A DNA stretch of 64,000 nucleotides from Alkalibacterium subtropicum (lineage in GTDB: Bacteria > Bacillota > Bacilli > Lactobacillales > Carnobacteriaceae_A), in the NCBI RefSeq assembly GCF_900112455.1, contig NZ_FOLT01000004.1, positions 93,981 through 157,980 of the forward strand. The letters are read 5' to 3'. This document shows, piece after piece, positions 17,181 through 27,828 of the stretch. Within the stretch, counting starts at the first letter, position 1; each line of letters begins with the position of its first letter. Made by a program: the position numbers and the translations under genes. The notes beneath the pieces were generated by a model. It did not search any database. It saw nothing but the letters and a program-made list of their open reading frames with translations, and was not told the DNA's origin.

Positions 17181-18038
17181 TTATTCTCTTAGTGCTTTAA
17201 ATCCTGAGATGATATCATTTAATTCTTCCGTAATGCTGGTTTGTCTTTGTCGTCTGTATAAGTCGTTCAATTCCTTTAATTGATTTTCTATATTTTTTTC
17301 TGCAGATTGCATCGATGCCAGCCGGCTTGCATTTTCCGATGCCAAGGAGAAGCAAAAGGCACGGTATAATGTGATGAAAAAATATTCTCTTATGAGATCC
17401 GAAATGATTGCCTGCTTTTCCGCGAAATAAGCAGGGACGACCTTTGATTCCCATTGCACTTGATTCTTTGACAACTCCACTAAATCGATCGGAAAAAGTA
17501 ATTCTGTATTTTCCTCAAACATGGAAGTGCTATCCGGCTTGTTATAATACAGCACAATTTTTTTTACAGCCATTTCATCTCGCAGTTCATCGATTTGAAC
17601 GAGTAATTTGTTTACCATGGAATAAATGGTGTCTGTTGATTGTGGCTGCATAAAAGTCTTGTAAATAGTCACATCATTTTTCAATCTCTGAAATATCTGC
17701 TGCCCAATGACGATCACTATATCACCCGAATCTTGGGATACATGCTCCAGGGCAAACAAACTAATTCTCTCATTGACCCTGCCAGCAAGGCCATGGTCTG
17801 ATCCGAATACAACGTGAAGGATATTGCCCTTTTCAACTTCTTCAGATGGCACGATTTCTTCTTCCGATAAAACAATAAATAGAGACATATCCAAGATGTG
17901 CCGATATTCCATGGAGGCTTGGGCAGCGTGTTGAAACTGATTGATGTTGACCGATGCATGTACTTTCATCGTATTTACAATGGCTCTGAGACTTTCTGCG
18001 GAATCTATGCTCTTCTTTAACCCCTGTAACCCCTGCAT
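17181..18038 (-). CDS. atpG: N-type ATPase gamma subunit
   Basis: The last gene of the nine-gene ATPase operon. The 285-residue protein starts and ends with the long helices of the rotary shaft (GLKKSIDSAESLRAIVNTMKVHA at the N-terminus; SENASRLASMQSAEKNIE and a terminal helix at the C-terminus). The middle is much diverged from ordinary gamma subunits, although VFGSDHGLAGRVNE matches the conserved SDrGLcGxxN stretch. Its ATG overlaps the atpA stop by one base (TAATG). It links the F1 head to the c-ring. Confidence 0.93.
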   Translation of the reverse strand: MQGLQGLKKSIDSAESLRAIVNTMKVHASVNINQFQHAAQASMEYRHILDMSLFIVLSEEEIVPSEEVEKGNILHVVFGSDHGLAGRVNERISLFALEHVSQDSGDIVIVIGQQIFQRLKNDVTIYKTFMQPQSTDTIYSMVNKLLVQIDELRDEMAVKKIVLYYNKPDSTSMFEENTELLFPIDLVELSKNQVQWESKVVPAYFAEKQAIISDLIREYFFITLYRAFCFSLASENASRLASMQSAEKNIENQLKELNDLYRRQRQTSITEELNDIISGFKALRE

Positions 18039-19549
18039 TAGATATCCATCTCCCTTTTAAGCAGCTCGTTTATTTTCTCTATAAACGTATTTTTCACATC
18101 ATCTTTCAGTTTTTCATCGCTTAATAAATGTCTGCGAAATTCATCGTCTTCTCTCACAGCTTTTCTTATATGTTCTTCTGCCTCAACAATTCTGTCCAGC
18201 GCCACCTCGTCAAGCACCCCCATGGTGACAGCCATCAATACACCTATTTGTTCTGTCACTTCGATTGGAGCATGCTGCGGCTGATTTAAAATCTGGCGTA
18301 TTCTCCATCCCCGTTCAAGCGTTCTTCTGGTCGAATCATCCAATCTTGTCCCAAAACTCGCAAACGATTCTAACTCTTCGAACTGAGAATAGGTGAGTTT
18401 TAACGCACTGGTGATATTCCGGTATGACGGAAGCTGGGTTTTGGCACCGATCCTGGATACAGATAACCCTATCTGGACTGCCGGGAGGTTACCTTTCTGG
18501 TAGAGCCTGGGTGAAAGATATATTTGCCCATCCGTAATCGAAATAAGATTTGTGGGGATATATGCAGATAAATTTTCTGCCTGGGTCTCAATAATTGGCA
18601 GCGACGTAATACTGCCTCCCCCCAATTCGTTTTTTAAGTGGGTAGACCGCTCGAGAAGTTTAGAGTGGATATAAAAAATATCTCCTGGATAGGCTTCTCG
18701 TCCGGGTGGCCGTTCCAGCAAAAGAGACAGTTCCCTGTAGCCCCTTGCATGACTAGTTAAATCGTCATAAACAATGAGTACATCTCTGCCTTTTTCCATA
18801 AAATATTCTGCTAAGGATATAGCCGCATATGGGGCTATATATTGAACGCCCGCAGGATCTTCGGATCCCGCGACCATAACGATCGTATTTTTTATCGCAT
18901 CCTTTGCTTTCAGCGTTTTGATAATTTTTGACACAGATGTGATCTGTTGTCCGATCGTACAGTATATACACACCACATCAGTGTCTTTTTGATTAATGAT
19001 CGTATCGATTGCAATCGTAGTCTTTCCGGTCTGTCTGTCACCAATGATCAGTTCTCTTTGACCTTTGCCTATAGGCACAAGGGAATCGATGACTTTCAAA
19101 CCTGTTTGTAACGGCTCCAGTACAGGCGCTCTTTTCACGATCGATGGCGCTTTTCTTTCCAATGGAAGAAATTTTTCCGGGGTCACAGAACCCTGGTCAT
19201 CCAGTATTTTCCCCAAAGGGCTAATGATTCTTCCTAAAAACTCTTCTGAAACCGGTATGTCAGCCACTTTATGTGTCCGTTTCACTTTTTGACCTGCTTT
19301 AATGTCATCATACCCTCCAAGGAGTATCACACCTATATCATTATAATCCAGATTCGATGCCAACCCCATCGTCCCATTCGGAAAGGCTATCAGTTCTTCA
19401 TTTTTTACATTAGTCAGCCCTTTAACCCGAGCGATCCCACTGTCGATCGAAACTATCGTCCCGCTCTCCTCTATATTGACCTGCTCAAGATTCTTTGCTA
19501 AGGCTTTTTCTACGGATTCTTCCAAAGCATTGAACTGATTTTCTAACAT
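18038..19549 (-). CDS. atpA: N-type ATPase alpha subunit
   Basis: A 503-residue alpha subunit of full length. It has the N-terminal beta barrel (IVSIDSGIARVKGL), the Walker A loop GDRQTGKTTIAID (about residue 170), VYDDLTSHARGYRELSLLLERPPGREAYPGDIFYIHS, and the catalytic-site SRIGAKTQ stretch (arginine finger region SVSRIGAKTQ). The start at 19549 is chosen because AAGGAG lies eight bases upstream; a GTG at 19558 overlaps that site. It forms the hexameric head with the beta subunit encoded by the first gene of the operon. Confidence 0.96.
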   Translation of the reverse strand: MLENQFNALEESVEKALAKNLEQVNIEESGTIVSIDSGIARVKGLTNVKNEELIAFPNGTMGLASNLDYNDIGVILLGGYDDIKAGQKVKRTHKVADIPVSEEFLGRIISPLGKILDDQGSVTPEKFLPLERKAPSIVKRAPVLEPLQTGLKVIDSLVPIGKGQRELIIGDRQTGKTTIAIDTIINQKDTDVVCIYCTIGQQITSVSKIIKTLKAKDAIKNTIVMVAGSEDPAGVQYIAPYAAISLAEYFMEKGRDVLIVYDDLTSHARGYRELSLLLERPPGREAYPGDIFYIHSKLLERSTHLKNELGGGSITSLPIIETQAENLSAYIPTNLISITDGQIYLSPRLYQKGNLPAVQIGLSVSRIGAKTQLPSYRNITSALKLTYSQFEELESFASFGTRLDDSTRRTLERGWRIRQILNQPQHAPIEVTEQIGVLMAVTMGVLDEVALDRIVEAEEHIRKAVREDDEFRRHLLSDEKLKDDVKNTFIEKINELLKREMDI

Positions 19550-19561
19550 TGGAAGCACTCC

Positions 19562-20314
19562 TTATCCGTTACTGTCAAGACTCTTAATGATTTCTTTTTC
19601 TATCTCAGTTAAGTAGTTCCTGATATTAGTATGAACAGTATAGGTTTCTAAAAATAATTCATAGCCTAAGATCAATTCGGGATCTGTTTCATAATGTATT
19701 TCTTCCAGGCTTCTCAACTGTCCCTTTAAAGCTTCCTCGATCGATGTCTTTTCGTGCTGCGACAGGTCTCGATAGGAACGCACTTGCACGTGCTGTTCTT
19801 TTTTTAAATCCTCCAGATCAGGTATGTTTTGCTTTACATTCCTTAAATTAAGAATAAACGTATTAAAGACTTCGCTTTCAAGTTCCTTGTAAGAAATCAT
19901 ATTTAAAATATGAGCCGCTATTTTAACAGCACTTTCTCCTAAGTTTTGTCTCAGGCGGCGTTTAAAATTATCCTTCTCGTCTTCGATTTCTTTTAAATAA
20001 GCATGCCGCTTACTTTCAGCTTCCATTATATAATCGTTTAACAGACGTTCTCTTTTTTGCTGTGCTTGTGTTCTAGCATCGTCTAAAATATCGACTCTCT
20101 CTTTTTGTATATTTTCTATCTTTTTTTCATACCTGTCCATCAGCTTTTGTGCTTCCCGCATTTTCCTATCCGCTTCAATCTGCGCTTTTTGGATTCGCTC
20201 CTGTCTTTGTTCCATCACCTTCAAAACTGGTTTGTAAAGTAACCTCTGTAGAATAAAAAGAATGATAAAAAAATTGATAATCTGCGCAATGATTTCGAAC
20301 CAGCTTATCGTCAT
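19562..20314 (-). CDS. atpF: N-type ATPase b subunit with delta-like C-terminal part
   Basis: A 250-residue peripheral-stalk protein, about 80 residues longer than usual b subunits. One membrane helix (WFEIIAQIINFFIILFIL) is followed by YKPVLKVMEQRQERI and a long charged coiled coil to about residue 130. The last 90 residues include DPELILGYELFLETYTVHTN, which resembles the C-terminal D-x-LIGG-x(3)-G signature region of delta subunits. No separate delta gene exists in the operon, so this extension probably takes over the link to the alpha subunit; that is inference from pattern and context. Confidence 0.92.
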   Translation of the reverse strand: MTISWFEIIAQIINFFIILFILQRLLYKPVLKVMEQRQERIQKAQIEADRKMREAQKLMDRYEKKIENIQKERVDILDDARTQAQQKRERLLNDYIMEAESKRHAYLKEIEDEKDNFKRRLRQNLGESAVKIAAHILNMISYKELESEVFNTFILNLRNVKQNIPDLEDLKKEQHVQVRSYRDLSQHEKTSIEEALKGQLRSLEEIHYETDPELILGYELFLETYTVHTNIRNYLTEIEKEIIKSLDSNG

Positions 20315-20318
20315 AATA

Positions 20319-20585
20319 TCATCCTACTACCATCGTCCAGAACGGATTCGCAAATAATAAGATCATAGAAATGACAAAGCAGTAAATCGCAGTCGATTCG
20401 ATCATTGCAAGGCCTACAAAAAGAGTTCTTGAGATCGTGTTTGCTTCATCAGGTTGCTGGGCAATAGATTTCAAAGCCTGTGTCACAGCATGTCCTTCCC
20501 CGATAGCCGGCGCGATGGAGCCCACCGCTATCGTTAAGCCTGCCATGATAATTGAAACCATGCCTATCAAGCCAATATTATCCAT
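20319..20585 (-). CDS. atpE: N-type ATPase c subunit with two membrane carboxylates
   Basis: An 88-residue double-helix hairpin that builds the rotor ring. Helix 1 has APAIGEGHA, with Glu30 at the place of Gln32 of Ilyobacter tartaricus. The loop is SIAQQPDE. Helix 2 has GLAMIESTAIY, giving Glu63, Ser64, Thr65 and Tyr68, the residues that coordinate sodium in Na+-type rings. So each hairpin has two carboxylates, as in known N-ATPase rings. The start at 20585 is chosen with GGAGG seven bases upstream; the adjacent ATG at 20588 is only four bases from it. Confidence 0.95.
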   Translation of the reverse strand: MDNIGLIGMVSIIMAGLTIAVGSIAPAIGEGHAVTQALKSIAQQPDEANTISRTLFVGLAMIESTAIYCFVISMILLFANPFWTMVVG

Positions 20586-20598
20586 CATTACTCCTCCT

Positions 20599-21279
20599 TC
20601 AATCTTCATCTCTTGTTTCTTTTTTAGTAGCTGATGCAATGTATACGATGGCAAGGATAGCGAATATATATGCTTGTATAACACCTGTCAGCAGACCGAG
20701 CGCCTGGATAACGACCGGAAAAAAAAGAGGGACAACACCTAATAAGATAGCCGCAATAATACTTGTACTCAATACGTTTCCATAAAGACGAACAGCCAGC
20801 GACAGTGTTCGTGATACTTCGCTTATGATATTAAATGGCAGCATGATAAACGTAGGCTTTATATATTGCTTTAAATATCCGGCAAAGCCTCTGTCATCGA
20901 TGCCATATTTGGGTACGGCCATAAACACACATAGCGCTAAAGCGACCGTAGTATTCAGCGACCCTGTGGGTGGGATAAAGCCCGGCACAATGGACAGCAC
21001 ATTGGACACAAGTATGAATATAAATAGTGTGCCTATAAATGGAAGATACTTGCCTGGCTCCTGTTGACTGATTTGTCTGATCTGACTGTTGATGGTTTCG
21101 ATCAATGCTTCCAAAATATTTTGTCCTTTGGAGATTTCGCCTTCTACTTTTAAATTTCTTGTGAACATATACGATATGCCGGCTAAAAGAATCATTATGA
21201 TCCACGTAAATACCAATGTTGCAGTAATTCTTGCAAATCCCCACTCAACGTACACTATTTCACTTGGATCGATATTCAT
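20599..21279 (-). CDS. atpB: N-type ATPase a subunit
   Basis: A 226-residue membrane protein with about six helices. The essential arginine of the ion path lies in SRTLSLAVRLYGN (Arg164), and the last helix pair holds QALGLLTGVIQAYIFAILAIVYI with the conserved Gln. With the c-ring it forms the two half-channels for H+ or Na+. Its ATG overlaps the atpR stop by four bases (ATGA), and GGGGGG precedes it. Confidence 0.95.
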   Translation of the reverse strand: MNIDPSEIVYVEWGFARITATLVFTWIIMILLAGISYMFTRNLKVEGEISKGQNILEALIETINSQIRQISQQEPGKYLPFIGTLFIFILVSNVLSIVPGFIPPTGSLNTTVALALCVFMAVPKYGIDDRGFAGYLKQYIKPTFIMLPFNIISEVSRTLSLAVRLYGNVLSTSIIAAILLGVVPLFFPVVIQALGLLTGVIQAYIFAILAIVYIASATKKETRDED

Positions 21280-21554
21280 TCAGTGTCCCCCCTTTCCTCT
21301 TTTTCTATCGTTTTCTCTACTTTAAAAATCATTATTAAACGCACGAATAGCATCCCCAACAAGGTATATATTATCCCCATGTATCCACTTTTCGATACGT
21401 AAAATAGTACACTCAGCAGGACAGTCATCCGGAGTATAAGACTGACGGTCATAAGAAGGGCCGGTCGTTTCACTTCCGTTAACTTTTCAACCGTCCAATA
21501 AAGCCCACCAAAGAAAGTGATGCCCAAAATTATACCAATGAAAAATTCAGTCAT
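21276..21554 (-). CDS. atpR: N-ATPase accessory membrane subunit AtpR
   Basis: A 92-residue protein with three membrane helices. Helix 2 carries a buried arginine (SLILRMTVLL, Arg42) and helix 3 another (Arg72), a known trait of AtpR proteins, which are thought to interact with the two-carboxylate c subunit, perhaps during ring assembly. It occurs only in N-type operons, directly before atpB as here. It overlaps atpQ by eight bases and atpB by four. Identification rests on size, helix pattern, the arginines and position. Confidence 0.85.
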   Translation of the reverse strand: MTEFFIGIILGITFFGGLYWTVEKLTEVKRPALLMTVSLILRMTVLLSVLFYVSKSGYMGIIYTLLGMLFVRLIMIFKVEKTIEKEERGDTE

Positions 21555-21861
21555 TGTGATCCTTCCTACCCATCTCTGTTTTTTCTTTTATCCAACGCCA
21601 TGCGTTAAGCGAACCTATAATGACACCTAAGAATAAGAGCGTAATCGTCCACGAAAAACTATGAGTGAATCTTCTATCTAAATAGATGCCTAGGGCAGTG
21701 CCCAATAATGTTGGTATCGAAATGGACCATCCAACGATCCCAAAGAGGTTCAGCCCGAACATGATTTCACTACCTTCATCCTGGGCTTTCATTTTTTTGT
21801 CAGCATCACTTTTAACTGATTTTAGAAGTTCTTCTTCAGTTGACTCTTTTTTCTTGTTCAA
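21547..21861 (-). CDS. atpQ: N-ATPase accessory membrane subunit AtpQ (AtpI-like)
   Basis: A 104-residue protein: a charged N-terminal tail of about 30 residues, then two membrane helices. The first ends in LLGTALGIYLDRRF, the GxxLD signature of the AtpI/AtpQ family. AtpI-like proteins help to assemble the c-ring. The start codon is TTG, with AGGGGG six bases upstream. Its place between epsilon and AtpR fits the N-ATPase order. Confidence 0.88.
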   Translation of the reverse strand: MNKKKESTEEELLKSVKSDADKKMKAQDEGSEIMFGLNLFGIVGWSISIPTLLGTALGIYLDRRFTHSFSWTITLLFLGVIIGSLNAWRWIKEKTEMGRKDHND

Positions 21862-21873
21862 CAGTATCCCCCT

Positions 21874-23644
<1,771 letters not shown>

Positions 23645-23679
23645 TCATCCTCGATAGTGTACTCATTTTATCATATTTT

Positions 23680-23695
23680 TGTAAGCGCTTTAAAA
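23680..23695. promoter_or_regulatory. cre-like (CcpA) site upstream of atpD
   Basis: TTGTAAGCGCTTTAA fits the consensus WTGNAANCGNWNNCW except at the last C. It lies about 45 bases upstream of the atpD start, a place where bound CcpA would block transcription. Single sites like this occur by chance, so it is only a candidate. Confidence 0.4.
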
Positions 23696-23718
23696 ATTAT
23701 CCAATATTTTATACAAAA

Positions 23719-23748
23719 ACCTTATCACCTATTCATCAGATTTGTCAA
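23719..23748 (-). promoter_or_regulatory. Candidate promoter of the N-ATPase operon
   Basis: A perfect TTGACA -35 box (23743-23748) is followed after 18 bases by TAAGGT, a poor -10 box. It is the best candidate between the rlmD terminator and atpD. Confidence 0.35.
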
Positions 23749-23761
23749 ACAAATGGGTTCT

Positions 23762-23802
23762 AAAAAAACGTGTCAGCAAGCTCGTTAGAACTCACCAACA
23801 CG
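23762..23802 (-). terminator. Probable terminator of rlmD
   Basis: On the minus strand CGTGT and ACACG close a hairpin whose inner stem holds many G-U pairs, followed by seven T. It separates rlmD from the N-ATPase operon. Confidence 0.5.
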
Positions 23803-23858
23803 ATTTATCATGATCTTCAGTATTCGATTTTGATCCTTTATCTTTCAGCCTTTTTGCA

Positions 23859-25241
23859 TTACCTTGTTAACAGTGTGACACTCTCAATATGACTCGTCTG
23901 CGGGAACATGTCGACAGGCTGTACTTTCTGTGCGGTGTAGCCACCTTCAACGAGCAGGGCCAGATCGCGGGCGAGTGTGGCAGGGTTACAGCTGACGTAA
24001 ATCATTTTCTTCGGCTTCATTGTAAGAACAGCGTCGACAAACTGTTCATCGAGCCCTTTTCTTGGTGGATCAACGACCAGTAAATCTGCTGAACGCCCTT
24101 CCTTGCTCCATTCCAGCATCACGTCTTCGGCTGCACCGACTTGATATGTGACGTTTTCCACACCATTGAGCTCGGCATTGCGCTTGGCGTCTTCGACAGC
24201 CGGTTCAATCACTTCTATGCCGTAAACTTCTTTGGCTTTTTCAGCCAGTGCCAGGGTGATCGTGCCGATACCGCTGTAAGCATCGATGACGGTTTCTTCT
24301 CCCGTCAATTCAGCAAACTCGATGACTTTGCTGTAAAGCACTTCGGCCTGAGGCGTGTTGACCTGGAAGAATGAACGGTGAGAGATCTCAAAGGTGTGAT
24401 CCAGCAGTTTGTCGTGATACTTGTCTTCCCCGTGCAGCACGATAACTTCCTGTCCCAGAATGACGTTCGTTTTCTTAGGGTTTACGTTCTGAACGATACT
24501 GACCACGTTCGGCAATTCTTCAAGAATGTCCGGAACGATCTTGCTGACTGGGAACAGTTTCGGTGTACGGGTTACCAGTACGACCATCATTTCGCCGGTG
24601 TGGTAGCCGCGACGGACCAGGATATGACGCAGATTTCCGGTGTTGTCTTTTTCATTGTAAGGCTTCACGTTATAGGTGCGCATGATGTCACGTACCGTCA
24701 CGATCGCTTTGTCGATCTCAGGATCCTGGATCTTGAAGTCTTCCATCGGGATCAGGTCATGACTGTTCTTTCGGTAAACACCGGTTTCCAGCTTTCCTTT
24801 GATTTTTCTGACAGGAACCTGAGCTTTGTTGCGGTAACTAAAAGGATTCTCCATGCCGATGACGCCATAGACAGGTACATCCGGCAGCTTAGCGATCTTC
24901 TGCATGACGTTTTCCACTTGGCTTTTTTTGAATGCCAGCTGGCCTTTATAAGAAAGGTGCTGCAGCGGCATCGTGCCTGTCTGTGCGTAAGCCTTATCTT
25001 TGACTTCCACACGGTCTGGACTCTGATCGATGATTTTCGTCAGTTTGCCTACACCAAATGACTTGCCGATTTTGATGACTTTGAATTCAATGGTTTCTCC
25101 AACAAGAGCACCTTCGATGAACAGCGGATAGTGGTCGATTTTGGCCACGCCTAATCCCTCATGCGTCAGATCGACGATCTCCCCCTGATAGGTCTCATTC
25201 TTTTCTACTGGTGCTTTGAAATTCTGTTTGTTCTTACTCAT
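23859..25241 (-). CDS. rlmD: 23S rRNA (uracil-C5)-methyltransferase, RlmD/RlmCD type
   Basis: A 460-residue enzyme that makes 5-methyluridine in 23S rRNA. Residues 15-70 are a TRAM RNA-binding domain (GEIVDLTHEGLGVAKI). The SAM domain has VIDAYSGIGTITLALAEKA, the DPPRKGLD loop and VSCNPATLARDL with the catalytic Cys. The four-cysteine iron-sulphur site of E. coli RlmD is absent: the region reads GTMPLQHLSYKGQ, and the catalytic Cys is the only cysteine in the protein. In Bacillus one such enzyme modifies two sites. It follows dgkB on the same strand, as in Bacillus, behind a terminator. Confidence 0.94.
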   Translation of the reverse strand: MSKNKQNFKAPVEKNETYQGEIVDLTHEGLGVAKIDHYPLFIEGALVGETIEFKVIKIGKSFGVGKLTKIIDQSPDRVEVKDKAYAQTGTMPLQHLSYKGQLAFKKSQVENVMQKIAKLPDVPVYGVIGMENPFSYRNKAQVPVRKIKGKLETGVYRKNSHDLIPMEDFKIQDPEIDKAIVTVRDIMRTYNVKPYNEKDNTGNLRHILVRRGYHTGEMMVVLVTRTPKLFPVSKIVPDILEELPNVVSIVQNVNPKKTNVILGQEVIVLHGEDKYHDKLLDHTFEISHRSFFQVNTPQAEVLYSKVIEFAELTGEETVIDAYSGIGTITLALAEKAKEVYGIEVIEPAVEDAKRNAELNGVENVTYQVGAAEDVMLEWSKEGRSADLLVVDPPRKGLDEQFVDAVLTMKPKKMIYVSCNPATLARDLALLVEGGYTAQKVQPVDMFPQTSHIESVTLLTR

Positions 25242-25312
25242 GGTATTCTCCTTTTTTTCGCTTGTTTGCGATGACGTCTCATTTGAAGTATACAGGTTTC
25301 CTGTAAAAGACG

Positions 25313-25342
25313 AAAGCGCACAGGTTTCAGGCTGTGCGCTTT
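25313..25342 (-). terminator. Terminator after dgkB
   Basis: AAAGCGCACAG and CTGTGCGCTTT form a perfect 11-base stem with an eight-base loop directly after the dgkB stop. The T tract is interrupted. Confidence 0.6.
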
Positions 25343-25344
25343 AA

Positions 25345-26361
25345 TTATTCTTCTTCCTTATCTTGCAGTTCCATGACGCGTTTTTTGAATTCTTCTTCTT
25401 TTTCTTCAGTCATCAAGTCTTGGGCGCTGATGGACAATTGCATCCGGTCCAGATCTGTCACGATCTCCAGATGCTGCTTATACATCGTGAATTCTGCAGG
25501 CGCATCCCCGCCGTATTCCCCGTCGATATTGATCATCAGCTGCTGGTCGTTCTGGGTTTCAGCTTTGACGTAACTGGTTTTTTTATACAGCACTTTGGGA
25601 TGCTGTGTATGTCTGCCGTCATTCATCAGCAGTGTGATCAGACGCAGGATCTCGGCAAAGTTCGTCGTTTTCACAACGATCAGTGTGAACTTCCCGTCAC
25701 CCAGCATCTTGTCCGGGGCGATTTTTTCAAATCCGCCAACTGAATTTGTCAAGGCAACAAATATCAATGAGGCGACCCCTTCATAGATGCCTTCATCATA
25801 AGTTATTTTGACTGGTACTTTACCTACACGAGGGAGCAGTTCTGCCCCTTTGACAAAGTAGGCCAGCGAACCGAACAGTGATTTCATATTCGGCGGCACG
25901 TCATAGGTGACTTCGGTCAAAAACCCCGCTGCGCCGATATTCATAAAGAATTTGTCATCGGATTTCGTCTTGACTCTTCCGATATCCATATGCACCGTCT
26001 GTTTTTTATGAATAAGCTGGGCGGCTTTGACATAATCATAGCGCGGGATCTTAAGTGCTCTGGCGTAGTCATTGGTCGTACCAGCTGGAATGATGGCCAG
26101 CTTGGGACGATGAAGATGGGGAGACATACCGTTGATCACTTCATTGATGGTGCCATCGCCACCCGCCGCAACGATCAGATCAAATCCGTCTTTGGTACAG
26201 CGGTCTGCTTCTTTCTGCGCACTGAGTGCTGCTGCTGTAGTGCAGAAGGCACTGGTATCATAACCGGCTTTTTCATATTCATTTAAGATGTCCGGCAATT
26301 GTTTCTTTAATGTTTCACGACCGGATGTCGGATTGTAAATCAAACGCGCACGTTTTCTCAC
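25345..26361 (-). CDS. dgkB: Diacylglycerol kinase DgkB
   Basis: A 338-residue soluble lipid kinase that turns diacylglycerol into phosphatidic acid, recycling the glycerolipid released by lipoteichoic acid synthesis. RLIYNPTSGRE at the start, the nucleotide-binding VAAGGDGTINEVINGM (about 65-80), IPAGTTNDYARAL and the later KMLGDGKFTLIVVK and MINIDGEYGGDAP match the DAGK catalytic fold. The start is GTG with GGGGGTGG upstream. It lies 30 bases behind gatB, as in other Bacilli. The LTA synthase that would feed it is at 49865-52018. Confidence 0.94.
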   Translation of the reverse strand: MRKRARLIYNPTSGRETLKKQLPDILNEYEKAGYDTSAFCTTAAALSAQKEADRCTKDGFDLIVAAGGDGTINEVINGMSPHLHRPKLAIIPAGTTNDYARALKIPRYDYVKAAQLIHKKQTVHMDIGRVKTKSDDKFFMNIGAAGFLTEVTYDVPPNMKSLFGSLAYFVKGAELLPRVGKVPVKITYDEGIYEGVASLIFVALTNSVGGFEKIAPDKMLGDGKFTLIVVKTTNFAEILRLITLLMNDGRHTQHPKVLYKKTSYVKAETQNDQQLMINIDGEYGGDAPAEFTMYKQHLEIVTDLDRMQLSISAQDLMTEEKEEEFKKRVMELQDKEEE

Positions 26362-26391
26362 CGTCCATCCACCCCCTTTTTCTTAACGCTC

Positions 26392-27825
26392 CTAGCGTTT
26401 GTCCATTTCTTCTTTCAGAAGTTTGTTGACCACGCCAGGATTGGCTTTTCCTCTCGTCTGTTTCATGACGTTTCCGACTAAGAAACCTAGTGCACGGTCT
26501 TTGCCGTTTTTATAGTCTTCGATAGACTGTTCGTTCTGATCCAGTGTTTCAGAAATGATCGGCAGCAGTTTAGCCGGATCACTTAACTGGACCCAGCCTT
26601 TGTCTTCAACTAATGCTTTCACATCATCGCTGCCTTTGGTGATGAGTTCTTTGAAGACTTTCTTGGCGATCTTGGAAGAAATGGTTCCGTCAGCGATCAG
26701 CTTGATCATTTCAGCCAGTGCCTTAGGCGTCAATTGTGTATCATGCAATTCTTTATGTTCACTGTTCAAGTAGGCAGAGACTTCGCCCATCAGCCAGTTG
26801 GATGCCTGCTTGGGATCCGCTCCGTGATCGACCGTTTCCTGGAAGAAATCGGACATTTCGACTGTCGCAGTCAATACGCCGGCATCATATTCAGGCAGCT
26901 TATAGTCTTTCACGTATCTTTCCATACGTTCTTTCGGCATTTCCGGAAGGGACGCTCTGACGTCATCGATCCAGTCATTGCTGATCTCAAGATTTGGAAT
27001 GTCCGGTTCCGGGAAGTAACGGTAGTCACTTGATCCTTCTTTGACACGCATAAGAATCGTTTCGCCTGTGGTTTCGTCAAAACGTCTGGTTTCCTGCTGG
27101 ATCGCTCCACCGGCATTCAGGATTTTTTCCTGACGCTTGATCTCATGTTGCAGACCTTTTCTGACGTTATTGAAGGAGTTCAGGTTTTTAAGCTCAGTCT
27201 TAGTCCCAAATTCTTCCTGTCCGACTGGTCGCAGTGAAATGTTGGCGTCACAGCGCATGGACCCTTCCTGCATTTTTACATCGGATACGCCTGTGAACTG
27301 AATGAGCTGTTTCACTGTATCCAGATAAGCCTGCGCTTCTTCAGGCGAGCGCATATCCGCTTCAGACACGATTTCGATAAGGGGCGTGCCCTGACGGTTC
27401 AGGTCCACATAAGAAGAGCCGTCATCCCCATGCGTGTTTTTACCTGCATCTTCTTCCAGGTGAACACGTTCGATACGTATCTTTTTCTTTTCGCCTTTGA
27501 CATCGATTTCGATCCAGCCGTCATAACCGATCGGCTGGTCAAATTGTGAGATCTGATAAGCTTTCGGGTTATCCGGGTAAAAGTAGTTTTTACGGTCAAA
27601 TTTTGTTTCGTTTGCGATGCTGCAGTTCAATGTCAGCGCCGCTTTCATCCCGAATTCGATCGCCCGTTTATTGACGACCGGAAGGACCCCTGGGTGTCCC
27701 CAGTCGATGACGTTCGTATTCGTATTCGGTTCAGCACCAAAATGTGCGGGAGACGGGGAGAACATTTTAGAATCCGTTTTTAATTCCACATGCACTTCTA
27801 ATCCTATAACTGGTTCTAAATTCAT
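26392..27825 (-). CDS. gatB: Asp/Glu-tRNA amidotransferase subunit B
   Basis: A 477-residue subunit of the GatCAB complex, which makes Gln-tRNA(Gln) (and Asn-tRNA) by amidating mischarged t[25 protein letters not shown] is the family's N-terminal signature; [19 protein letters not shown] binds the kinase site; the C-terminal YqeY-like helical domain ends with [15 protein letters not shown]. Full length. It follows gatA after three bases and is the last of the three gat genes before dgkB. Confidence 0.97.
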   Translation of the reverse strand: MNLEPVIGLEVHVELKTDSKMFSPSPAHFGAEPNTNTNVIDWGHPGVLPVVNKRAIEFGMKAALTLNCSIANETKFDRKNYFYPDNPKAYQISQFDQPIGYDGWIEIDVKGEKKKIRIERVHLEEDAGKNTHGDDGSSYVDLNRQGTPLIEIVSEADMRSPEEAQAYLDTVKQLIQFTGVSDVKMQEGSMRCDANISLRPVGQEEFGTKTELKNLNSFNNVRKGLQHEIKRQEKILNAGGAIQQETRRFDETTGETILMRVKEGSSDYRYFPEPDIPNLEISNDWIDDVRASLPEMPKERMERYVKDYKLPEYDAGVLTATVEMSDFFQETVDHGADPKQASNWLMGEVSAYLNSEHKELHDTQLTPKALAEMIKLIADGTISSKIAKKVFKELITKGSDDVKALVEDKGWVQLSDPAKLLPIISETLDQNEQSIEDYKNGKDRALGFLVGNVMKQTRGKANPGVVNKLLKEEMDKR

Positions 27826-27828
27826 CGC

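Noticed and set aside
24378..25061. 227-codon open frame on the plus strand inside rlmD
   Set aside because: It is antisense to a well-conserved gene, and its sequence matches no known family.
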